Shown piece after piece: positions 53,101-63,570 of a stretch of DNA of 64,000 bases; the stretch's first letter is position 1, and the number at the start of each line of letters is the position of its first letter. Source of the stretch: Yamagishiella unicocca. Its lineage: Eukaryota > Chlorophyta > Chlorophyceae > Chlamydomonadales > Volvocaceae. The stretch covers positions 248,001 to 312,000 of the forward strand of contig BDSL01000004.1 in NCBI GenBank assembly GCA_003116995.1, written 5' to 3'. The translations under genes were made by a program, and so were the position numbers. The notes beneath the pieces were generated by a model. It did not search any database. It had not been told where the DNA came from and saw nothing but the letters and a program-made list of their open reading frames with translations.

Positions 53101-56100
53101 TGGACTGCCGCAAGAGGCCGGTTTTTGTCAGATAACACGCCTGCCTCCCTGCGCCCCGCTCTGCCTCCCTGCCCCCCGCTCTGCCTCCCTGCCCCCCGCT
53201 CTGCCTCCCTGCCCCCCGCTCTGCCTCCCTGCCCCCCGCTCTGCCTCCCTGCCCCCCGCTCTGCCTCCCTGCCCCCCGCTCTGCCTCCCTGCCCCCCGCT
53301 CTGCCTCCCTGCCCCCCGCTCTGCCTCCCTGCCCCCCGCTCTGCCTCCGCCGCAGACTCCGTCCTGCTGGGCCTTGCGCTGTGCCCGCCGCTCAAGTTGA
53401 CCCTCCGCCACCTGGACCTGTCCGGCAACCCGGCACTGCGGTGGGACGAGCCGGGCTGGCGCTGGGCGCTGATGGGCTGCAGCAGCCTGCAGGTCCTCGA
53501 CGTGAGGGACACAGGTGCGACAGCTCACACGGCTGCACAACTGCTCGCGCGCACCAGCACGGCTGAGCACGGCTGAGCACGGCTCAGGAGCGCAACCGCT
53601 GACAACCCATTCCGCCGCGATTCCATCGCCGCCCGTACTTGGCATCACCGGCGCCGCAGATATGGACACGGCGGCGCTGGTGGCCCTGGCGGAGACGCTC
53701 CACGACCTGCAGGAGCTGCGGCGGTCTGTGGCGGAGCTCAAGGCGGGGCCGCCCACCGACCGGTGCGCCCTGCCCTCACCGCACGGCCATACTGCCCTGA
53801 GGCCGCAGCCGCAAGCGCCTGGGAGCCTTTCACCGGCAGGAGGGGCTGGGACCAACATGGCGGGTGGTGTTGCTGAGCTGGAGGCGGGGGCCGGCGCGGC
53901 CGCCGAGGTGATTGATCTGACGGCGATGCCGCCAGGCGGCGGCGGCGGCGGAGGCGGAGGCGGAGGCCCGGGACGTGCGGGCCCAGCCAACGGCTCCAGC
54001 TGCTGCTGGCCTCTGAGCGGCCCCCAGCTGCAGCAGCTGAGCCAGTGCTTCGTCGCCATGGCGGCACTGCAGGTGCGCCCGGGGGAAAAAGGAAGACCCG
54101 TTTACGAAAGGAAAAGCGTTTAGAACCCGGGGGAAGGGGCGAGGGGTGCCGCAGGGAAGGAGCAAAGGCCAAGCTGCTGGCCCCCAGCTCGACATGTTGA
54201 GGTTCCCCAGGGCGCAGGAAGACGTACCTGCCAGTTTTCCAAACAGTACAGAGCACCCTTGTGGCCACATTGTGGCCGGAGGCGAAATGGGTGTGTCACG
54301 CCGGTGTGCCGTACAGGTTCTGGAGCTGCAAGGGCTATCGGCGGAGCAGGCGGACGTGCTGTACGCCGCACTGGTGGCGAGACCGACCTTGGGCTACCAG
54401 GTACGTGGGTGCGGATCGCACCATCCTGCAGCGCCGCCCGTCATGTCATCCCGACCGCCTGCCGCGCCGCCTGCCGCCTGCAGCGCATGCATTCCACAAC
54501 CCCTCACGTCGCTGCACTCGCTCCCCGCTTAACCCACCTCGCAACTCCAGGGCTCCAGCGAGGGAAGGGTGGAGTGGGTCGAACCGGACAAACCGCGCAT
54601 CTCCGTCGCCAATTGGTGAGGCCCAGCTGCTGCTTTGAGCTCGGTCCTAGGTGTATTGCATTTCCTTTCTTCGCCGCGGTGGCTGCTGCTGTAGTTGCCC
54701 CTCTTCCCCACTTGCAAGATCAGTGGCGATGACGCCAGCATTTTTAATTTTGGGCATATCGCCGGAACACCTGCTCCCGGGCGCACCCGACGACCTCACA
54801 CAGGAGGAGAGTGCACCGCTCGGAAAGGGAGCTGCCGGTGGGGGTCTCCCTGGAGCGAGGGACCCTCCGCTTGGCTCCGGAACCTGCCGAGGGCGCGGCA
54901 CTGCATCAGGCCGCAGGGGCGGCAGCGGAGAGCGGCGCTGAGGCCGCCGGGAAGGGGACGGACGGCGGGGGCGGCGCGCAGGCTGGCCGGGCTGTGCTCG
55001 GGCAGCAGCGTTTGGGGGCCCCGGACGCCGCGGGAAGAGCGGCTGGCACGGCGGGCGCCCGCGGAGGCCGGGCGGGCGAGGGCGAGGCCGGCGCAGTCAC
55101 GGGTGTGCTGCTGCAGGCGGGCGGGCGGCTGCAGGCGCGCAGGCCGCCCCACGGACACTCGCTGCCTCATGCCCGGAAGCACGCGGCTGCGGACCGGGGT
55201 GCGCAGGGAGGAGGAGGAGGAGGCGGGGAGCGCTGGTGGGCGGGAGAGGCACGTCGGGCAGCCGGCGGTGGCGGCGGCGGCGGCAGACTGGTGCAGCTGG
55301 GCATGGCGCAGTTCGCCACCCGCATGGACCCGCGCTCGGCAGGTGAGAGCGCTGGCCGGGAGGCTGCGGCAGGGTGGCTGGTGGCTGGTGGCTGGTGGCC
55401 ACCGCACGCGATGCTGGCTTCCTGCTCGGGGGATCAGCATCGGCATACACGCCGCCCTGGCCGGGGCGCAGGCGACCCACTTTGCCACGGATGTGCCCAT
55501 AAGCCCCTACACCTCACTTCGGGCTCCACCCCGCTGACTCCACCTTGCCGGCCCCGCCGCCCCCGCTGCGACTCGTGCACCCGGCTAGCCGCAGGCAACC
55601 GGAAGGACGGCAGTCGTGGCGCCGCCCGGGGCGGCGGGAGCAAAGCCCACCGCAAGAAGCCCAAGCTGCAGCAGGCAAAGCTGTCGACCTACACCCACGA
55701 CAACGCGGACGAGCCGTGGGGCATCGGCGACACCGACGATGACGACGACGACGACTTCGTTGACGGGCGCCCCGGCGGCAGCGGCGCTGCTGCCACGGCG
55801 GCTCAGCGCTTGGGTGGGCGTAGCCACCTGGAGCAGCAGCGGCAGCGGGACAGGCAGCGACAGCAGCAGCAGCGGCAGCGGGACAGGCTCAAGCAGCGGC
55901 AGCGGCCGTCCTCGCACGGAGGGGCTCAGGGCCACACGGGGACCCGCGGCGTGGATGGCCGCGTCCGAGGGTGGGGCCTGCGTGCGCGGGGTCGTTGTAC
56001 GGCGCGAGGTCGTTATGCCGTTGGGATCACGCAACTGCTGCGCGTGTCGCTGATGCTGTTCGCCCGGGGCAGCCCTGCTCCGCGCTGGCACAGATCGCCC

Positions 56101-59100
56101 CTGCCGTTTGCAGTTTGCGGCTTTATGCCAAACCTTAGATCGCTGGCGTTATGCCTGCCCTGCCCCTGTTCACCTGCCCCTGTTCACCTGCCCCTGGTCC
56201 GTGCCCTGCCATTGCCGTTGCCTGCCCCGTAGGGCTGGTGCAGCTCGCCCGGCGACCACTGGGCGAACCTCGTCACGCCTCAGCGATGTCATCGCAATCG
56301 ACGTCAGCGATGATGACGATGACGACGGCGGTGGCGGCCGCGGCGGGGCCCGCTCTGTTGACAGGGCACGTCCCGAGCCGCGGCCTCGGCCACGAAGCAA
56401 CCCTCCTCCGCCGCCGCGCCGGGCGATGCATGTCGGGAGCGATGATGGCGGCGGCGGCGACAGCGACGACGGCAGCAGCGACGAGGACGACGTCCTGTAC
56501 GGCAGGCACGGCGACGCCGGCGATGACATGTACGACAGCGATCAGGGTTACGGGTACGGCTATGAGACGGACCTGGACGGTGATTTGGACGGCTTCATCG
56601 ACGACCAGGTGCGCATGTCCACCAGCGAGGACGACGATGACGAGCTCCGAAACCAACACGAGCGGCGGGCGCGGCGGTACGAGCTGGAGGAGCTGCAGCA
56701 GGTGCGGCGGGTGGAGCAGTGATGTGTGGGAGGACGTGTCGTGTTGCCGTTGGGTCGTGCATGTGCACCACCACCACCACCACCACCACTACCACTACCT
56801 CCACCACCACCACCACCACCACCACCACCACCACCACCACCACCACCACCACCACCACCACCACCACCACCACCACTACCACCACCACCACTGCTGCCTC
56901 CGCCGCATCCACTGCTGCCTCCGCCGCATCCACCCAACGCCCGCAGGAGAAGGAGGCGCTGCTGCCGGCGCTGCGGAGAGACCACCGGCGCCCCTCGCCC
57001 ATGGTCGGCCGTGTGGGTGCTGACAGGTCGAGGTCGCGGTCGCGCTCCGTCACGCGGACCTCCGCGCGCAGCCGCAGCCGCAGCCCGGGCAGTGTGGGCC
57101 CCAGCGGCCGCAAGAAGCCCTTCCGCGGGCGGGACGCGGCCGCAGCGGCGCAGCTGAAGACCCGCCCGCGGCGCACGGATGGGCGGAGGGCGGCGAGTGA
57201 GGGGGATGACGGGTCGGGCGACAGCGGTGACGGCCCGCGGGAGAGGTGGCGGCGGCAGCAGCGAGACGGCCTGGTGGCGGAGGCTCAGCGCCTGAAGGAG
57301 CAGCAGCGCATCTTCAGAAGCGGCGGCGGCGGCGCGCGCCGCCGTCAGGGCGCTCTGGCGTCCGAGCCCCCGATGACTGCGCCCAGGTCGGACCGCCCGC
57401 CCAGCAGGGCAGTCAGCGGCAGCGCTGCCAGCGGGTCCGTCCTCAGCGTCGGGAGCCGCGGCCGCAGAAGCGCCGCCAGCGGCGAAGGCGACGCGCTCAA
57501 CCGGGAGCTGCTGCTGCAGAACGCCGCGCTCAACCCGGAGCTGAGGAACCTGATGCCGTACGGCTGGGACCGGCGCGTGGGCCTGCACCCCTTCAACTTG
57601 GAGCGGATGTACGCACTAGGGGGCCAGCGGGGGCGCAACCAGGAGCAGGAGCCGGAGGAGGTGTTCAAGGTGGGGCCGGGCGGGCAAGGAGGGGTGGGTG
57701 AGGGGGCTGGGAGCTGCCGTAAGCGCACAACCGCGCTCAGGAAGACGGCACCGTCTACTACGTAAGGCAGGGAGAGAGAGGCCCTGGGGTGGCGCCCGGC
57801 TTGTTTCTGAGCGCTGGCCGAGATGGGCAGCTGTTGTCCTAGGCGTCGGCAGTGCAGCCAGGCGCCAACCACGCGCGTCGCAAACCTTTCCCTCGTCGGT
57901 TTCACTAGAGGTATTAAGTGCAGGCCAACGGGTTTCCTCTTAACCACCCGCGGCACCAAGCTTCTGCCCCCCGGCCGGTCCCATGGCCGCAGCCCACCGG
58001 CCGCTACGCCAGGCTTGCCGAACGCCTCAGACGCGGCGGCGACGACGACGATGACGACGATGACGATATCGATGAGAACCAGGGCGGCAGCGGCGCCCCC
58101 TCGGCCGCGACCAAGGCCAGCTCCGGCGTTACAGCGGGCGCGGACAGCGGCGCGGGCGCTGCGGGACCTGAGGAGGTGGCTGCCGCCCGCCCCTCAACAC
58201 GTGCCAGTCGGGAGCTGAGGCTGCTGGAGCCGTTCGGATGGGACCGCCGACGAGCCCAGCACCCCGCCAACCTGGATCTGCTGGGGGTGCCGCGGCTGAG
58301 GGGCAGGCAGCCGCCGCCCGGGTCAGGGCCGGGGGCAGCGGCCGCCAAACCGCCGCCGCTCCCGCCTCAAGGCCAGGTATGCAGTGGGGAGGAGGAAGGG
58401 CCGGGTGAGGAGGAGGTGAGGAAAGGCGGGGACGCACGCAACCACTGCATGTGTGTCTGTGTCCTGCTAGCTTAGTTCATCGGTCCTCCGCGCTCAAGCG
58501 CCCGCGTCGCGCTGCGCAGCAGGTGAGTGGGCAGGTGAGTGGGCAGGTGAGTGGGCAGGTGAGTGGGTGGGTGTGGTTACAACCGCAATTTGCCGGCAAT
58601 CAGGTTGCAAGGTACCGTCTTGTAAGGCGCCCCAGCCCATCCGCGCCCGCATCTCGTTCTGCTGCAGCCTGCAACCGGCCGCCACGCTGACCGCGATGAT
58701 GCCGACACGCACGGGGGAAGCGACACTGGTGGTGGTGGTGGCGTCGGCGCCACAGAGCTGGGACACGACCGCAGCCGCCAGTCGACTGGCGGCAGCGGCG
58801 GTGGCGGCTATGGAGACGCCGGGGCGGGCGGCGCCAGCAGCGCCCTGCACCAGGCGGGGCCAGCCGCCCCTGGAGCACCCAACGCGCTTACGGCGACCCC
58901 GGCAGCAGGCACCGGCGCGCACCGGGAGGCGGCACGCCTTGTGGGCCTTGCAGCTGGGGCTGTGGTTTCGGAGGTTGCCGATGCCGCTGCTAGGGCCACT
59001 GCTGGCCCTGCCTCCGCGGCCGTCACCCCAGCGGGCATGGTTGGCGGCGGCGGCGGTGGCGGCGGCGGCGACGATGAGGGGACCTCCGGCAGTGTGCGGA

Positions 59101-62100
59101 TTCAGCTCGGATCAGGAGGCACGGAGGGTGGCGGGGACAGGGCTGACGAGGACGATGAGGACGAGGCGGATGCGGCTGTAATGCGGAGCGGCTTCGGAGC
59201 CGCGTGGCGGCGCCGCGGCAGCGGCAGCGTCCCCTTCCGGCGTCGTACCGTCGTACTGGACGGTTCCGAAGACCAGGACTTGGTGCAGCTGCCGCCGCTG
59301 CCTGTGCGGGCGTCCCCGGCCGCCCGGCCCCTGGGCGAGTCCTCGCTATCCGGCCGCCCTGGAGGCGTCCAGAAGCTTCGGCTGGCGTCGGTCGACGAGG
59401 AGCAGGAGGAGGGCGCTGTGAGGGATGGTGGCAGGGAGGAGGAGGAAGAGGAGGAAGAGGACGGCGCCAACGGCGCAGAGGCAGCAGGAAGGGCTCGCGG
59501 CGCCGCGGCTGGCGAGCGAGCGGAGCAGGGTGTAGGCCGACGAGGGAGGAGTAGGGAGGCGTCGGCCGCTCCGTCGGTGGAGGCACAGCTGCCGCAGCCG
59601 CAGCACCAGGCACCCCCGGTGGAGGCGCAGCTGCCACAGCCGCAGCACCAGGCACCCCCGGTGGAGGCAAGCGACGAGGTGGGTTGCGCTAGGAGGGCGG
59701 CGGGTGCGGGGCAGCAGCATGCTGCTGGAGTGAGGTCGGGTGGACGCCTTCGGTGTCCTTCGTCCTCACCACAGCCAGCGGTGTGACCAGCGTGAGACGT
59801 GTGGTAGCCCGGGAAGTTGTTGTGGTGCGGTTGTGGTGCGGTTGTGGTGCGGTTGTGGTGCGGTTGTGGTGCGGTTGTGATGCGCTCAGTACATCCGGGT
59901 GTGGAGTAGGGTACCTGGCGGCCAGGTCTGGGTTCAACCCAGTCAACCCAGCCGCCGCCACAGTGCGCCCCGACACGCACCAAAAGGACATGCGCTGCGG
60001 GTGCAGGTCCTGCGCAACCTCAAGCACGAGGCAGCGGTGCTGCGCGACGCGCTGCAGGCGCTCCGAGACCAGGCGATGCACCAGGTGGCTCCGGAACCGC
60101 ACGCAGCGGTCCCGCAGGCCTCAGCTGACACCAGCGGCAGCGCCGGGGCTGCGGCCGCTGCCGGCCCCGACCTGAGCGCTGGGGCACCTTCGGCGCCGCA
60201 GCTGCAGCCTCAGGGGGATGAGGAGGAGCTGCAGCGGCAGCTGAAGGCTGTTGAGGCACGCCTGCGCAGAGGGGAGCGGGCCCTGCGCAGCATTAAGCCT
60301 TGGGACTGGGACGAGCACAAGGTGAGGCTGCAGGCGGGGTGCGGGTGCGAAGGAGCGGCCGGCCGCGTCCTCCGGGCCCACTCGGAGCCGCGTGCCCGGT
60401 GTCCGCGCGGAGGGGTCGAAACTAGTGCAGTTAGGTGCACTCCGTCGCAGCGCAGGTGTGGCCCGCGCTGCCCTTGCCAGCTAAGCCTGTCCTCCAGTAA
60501 ACCCCGACTCCCTGGGGCCACCGCGCCGCCTATTGATGAACTGATCATAAGCCGATGCGAGGAGGGCCCCCGCCATCCCGTTGTGACTGTGCCCGCCCCC
60601 TCCCCCCTCTTCCTCACGTCGATTCCACGGGTTTCATCCTCTCCCCCACTTCCACCTCCCCCCCACCCTGCAAGGACGTGCACCCGCCCAACGCCGACAA
60701 GCTGGCGCCCGCGGAGGCCAAGAGGCAGCGCCGCATGCCCCAGCACTACAGCCCCGGCAAGGTGGGCGCCGAGCAGCAGCAGCTGCGCGGCCGTACCGCC
60801 CGCACAGCCGCTGACAGCGGTCACGGTTGGGAGGTGTACGACCCGGCGGCCCTCAGCCCCGTTCTCCCGGATCACCGGCTGGACGCGGCCACCGTGGGTG
60901 GGGCCGCGAATAAGGCCCGGCGCGACGGCGTCAAACGGCGCAGCGGGGTCCACGACAGCGAGCAACAATCGCTGCGGGCGGCGAAGCGCCGGCGCAAGTC
61001 GGGCGAGCGGGGCGGCGACGACGGGGACGGCGGTCGTCGCGATCACGCTGACGGCGGCGATGGCGGTAGCAGCAGTAGCAGTGAAGACGACAGCGGCAGC
61101 GATGAGGACCTCCCGATTGGGGCCATCGCCGCCGCGGCCGCCAATGCCACCTCCCCAGGCGGCGTTGCCATGGACATTGAGCCTTCTGTCTCAGTGCGCA
61201 GCTGCCTCGCAGACAGGAAGCCCTCCGGCCCCCGCCCCGGTCCGTGCTCCAGCGCCGGCCACGACCATCATCCCACAGCTGCGATGACAGTATCGGCAGC
61301 GGCGCCCCCACCTGTTCGTACGCCGCTGGCAGCCCCGCTGGCCGCTGCTGAAGCCGCTGCTTCAGTCAGGGGCGGCGGTGAAGCGACGGGGTCCGGGAGG
61401 ATGGAGCCCTCAAGCCCCCCCGCTGCTACCGCATTGCCGCTGCTGTCGCCCGCGGCGCAGAACAACCGCACCAAGCAGGTGGCCTCTGCGCTTGTGAGCA
61501 CGGCGCCTGCCTGGACTGCCGCGGCAGTAGCTGCAGGTGACGCAGGTCGCGATCGCGATGTCCTCTCCGTAGAGGCTGCTGGCGGCATGCTGACTCCAGT
61601 ACGAGTGGGCGGGAGGCGGAGCTCCCCGCCGCAGCTCATAGCCACCACCTCCCGGCCGCTGATCGAGGACACCCGACCTGCAGCGGACCACGGTGGCTTC
61701 GTCGGCGCGTGCGGCGCTGAGGAGCGAACGGCGGCACCAGCGGAGAACGACGACGCGGATGTTGTGACGCGGCAACCTGACCCCCAGCAGCAGCAACAGC
61801 AGCAGCTTGACCCCCAGCAGCAACAGCAGCAACCTGACCCCCAGCAGCCAGCAGCAGCTGACCCCAGCAGCAACAGCAGCAACCTGACCCCCAGCAGCAG
61901 CAACAGCAGCAACCTGACCCCCAGCAGCAGCAACAGCAGCAGCTTCACCCCCAGCAGCAGCAGCAGCTCCGAGATGGGGATCCGCCTAGGCGACAGCGGC
62001 AGGGGCAGCAGGCACAGTGGCTGCAGCGCGTCCTGCCCATGCTGGGTGAGGCTGTAGCGGTCATGGAGGAGCAAGGTGGGGCCACGCGGGTAGCAGGGCC

Positions 62101-63052
62101 GGCGGCGCGAGGCACCGACATGCCAGGAGAGGCCGACCGCAGATGCCTAATGGATCCCGCGCTGGGCGGCCAGGGTGCGGGGACGCCGGTATCCGGGCTG
62201 CTGCTGCGGCCGCTGCCGCCTAGGCCATCCCCCTCGCTCGCACCGCCCCCGCCGCAGCCGTCCCTGTCCCCGCCGCCGCAGCCGCTCGTTGAACAACAGC
62301 CAGGCAGCAGCCCCCGTAACGCTGATGCTTGCGGTGGCGGTGGCGGTGGCGGTGGCGGTGGCGGTGGCGGTGGCGGTGGCTGTAGCGAGACCACTCCCAG
62401 CCCGCGAGAGCCGCTCCCTCGCCCCACACCGCAGCCGTGGCCGTTGTCGCAGCCGCCGCATTCAGTCGCCGCACCCGGGCCTGTCGGGCCGCCGGGCGGC
62501 CCCTCGCCCACCCTCCCCACGCGCACAGGCAGCACCAGCTTGTTCGCCCGCCTCCGGCCGACGGCGCCGGCGCTAGCCGGCCAGGAGCCGCATCCCCTTC
62601 CCTTGCCCCAGCCGTTGAGCCTGGCGACCCTCCTGCAGCGGCCCCTGGACCCAGTCCACTCGGCTGCAGGGGTTGCTGGGAGGAGCGGCGCCCTCGCACG
62701 CACGCCGATCACTGTCACGCCTCTGACGTCATTCGTGCCGTTCTCGCAGCGGTCGTTAATGGCCGCGGCCACCGGTGCTGCAAGCGGGGAGCGGGGGGCC
62801 GGGTCGGCCAGGGCGAGCCCGGATGGTGGTGGGATGGTGTCGCCGCCACGCCTGACGCCTGTGGTTGCCGTTGTTGCCGAGACTGCCGCTGCATCGGGAG
62901 TCAGCAGCGGGGGTCGGGGCTTGGGCGCCGATGCAGCTGAAGTGCTGCAGTCAAGTGGGTCAGACGGTGGTACCAGCAGCGATCCAGATGATGACATTGA
63001 TGTTTTGGTCTCGCAGATGGCAATGCAATACCAGTGCAATCAGCGTGCGTAG
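50199..63052 (+). CDS. Giant LRR/acidic/coiled-coil protein with repeated P-aromatic-x-W-D modules
   Basis: Exons: 50199-51884, 51981-52527, 52753-53007, 53356-53514, 53660-54072, 54317-54400, 54551-54615, 54804-55342, 55595 to about 56010, 56244-56701, 56947-57669, 57741-57761, 57993-58404, 58476-58522, 58668-59678, 60007-60321, 60675-63052, about 3,150 residues. A Ser/Pro/Gly-rich N-terminus (with PPTQPPLL-type repeats) leads to leucine-rich repeats (LRHLGLARCSLTG, LRHLDLSGNPAL, LQVLDVRDTG). Then come acidic runs of Asp/Glu, an Arg-Ser stretch, coiled coils, three W-D modules and poly-Gln. SUMO-interaction-like motifs are EVIDLTAMPP and DVIAIDVSDDDD. A nuclear scaffold is inferred and the family is not recognised. 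Open points: the true start may lie upstream of the first in-frame ATG (50199), the end of the ninth exon is unclear, and a one-base slip near 61860 shifts the frame, so the last part (to 63052) reads only if it is corrected. If the intron after 56701 is unused, the frame stops at 56722 and two genes would result. Confidence 0.7.
53141..53340. repeat. Ten 20-bp minisatellite units in an intron of the giant gene
   Basis: The unit is CTGCCTCCCTGCCCCCCGCT, nearly perfect over ten copies, just upstream of the acceptor of exon 53356. The C/T-rich array doubles as the pyrimidine tract of that acceptor. Confidence 0.95.
54081..54128 (-). repeat. Intronic repeat family A beside a donor of the giant gene
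   Basis: On the minus strand it reads GTTCTAAACGC then TTTTCCTTTCGTAAACGGG and TCTTCC. It starts about 8 bp after the donor of exon 53660-54072, antisense to the gene. Confidence 0.65.
56766..56891. repeat. (CAC)n microsatellite in an intron of the giant gene
   Basis: It is an almost pure CAC/ACC triplet run of about 126 bp between exons 56244-56701 and 56947-57669. It produces false poly-His, poly-Thr and poly-Pro frames. Confidence 0.95.
58523..58570 (+). repeat. Four tandem 12-bp units, each a perfect splice donor
   Basis: GTGAGTGGGCAG is repeated from the donor of exon 58476-58522 onward. Each unit supplies CAG followed by GTGAGT. Use of a later unit would add VSGQ modules in frame. Confidence 0.9.
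59816..59880. repeat. 11-bp tandem repeat in an intron of the giant gene
   Basis: About six units of GTTGTGGTGCG lie in the intron 59679-60006. Confidence 0.85.
61780..61975. repeat. CAG-rich coding tract with CCTGACCCC spacers
   Basis: Glutamine runs are separated by PDP or LDP spacers. A one-base imbalance around 61848-61866 switches the frame from Gln-rich to Ser/Asn-rich. Confidence 0.9.
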
Positions 63053-63570
63053 TAGGCAAGGCAAAAGCAGGTGTGATCGCGATTAGGTAGGATAGATACG
63101 GTTGCGGGAACGGGGCACGGCTGCCTAGACGGAGAGAAAGCAATTGAGTCGTGAGAGCTCTAATATCGTGCAGGACGTCGCGTATTGGTGAGCTTCGAGC
63201 CAGAAGGGCCGTTGAGGAATGACAAGGGGAGCTTTGTGAGTCTGTGTGAAGACCATCGCCGTATCGCCGTACAGTTTTTTCGGCGTGCAGCTGTACCTAT
63301 GAACTTTCCCATCGCCACAAGCTTGGACGTGGTGTACTGTAACATTTTGTTGGGCCCACCTTATATTTCACGTTGCCAAGTCAGGAATTCACTTTCAAAA
63401 ACGGTGTTCGGCGGAAGCTGAATCGACTCAATACCATATAAGCCTCGCCCAATGGAAATACGAAAGTAATCATACAATTTGAGAAACCTTTTTGGCTTTT
63501 TGGCACCCTAGTGAAAAGCAAGCTGTGTTACTGAAGCGAAGCTTAAACACGCTGCTGCGGCAGTGGAGCC
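63053..63570. other. 3' UTR and intergenic gap before the next gene
   Basis: It holds the probable 3' UTR of the giant gene and the promoter of the gene starting at 63571. No coding frame is supported. Confidence 0.5.
63338..63342 (+). terminator. Putative TGTAA poly(A) signal of the giant gene
   Basis: TGTAA lies about 290 nt after the stop at 63052. It supports 63052 rather than 62057 as the real end of the coding region, though position is the only evidence. Confidence 0.5.

Noticed and set aside
53066..53566. Frame with Ser-Ala-Ser-Leu-Pro-Pro repeats
   Set aside because: Artefact of the 20-bp intronic minisatellite. The LRR exons on either side join in phase without it.
56719..57020. 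Poly-Thr, poly-His and poly-Val frames
   Set aside because: All come from the (CAC)n run within an intron.
50199..63052. Identification as TONSOKU/TONSL because of LRRs plus acidic blocks
   Set aside because: No TPR array precedes the LRRs, the order is wrong, and the W-D modules are not part of that family.
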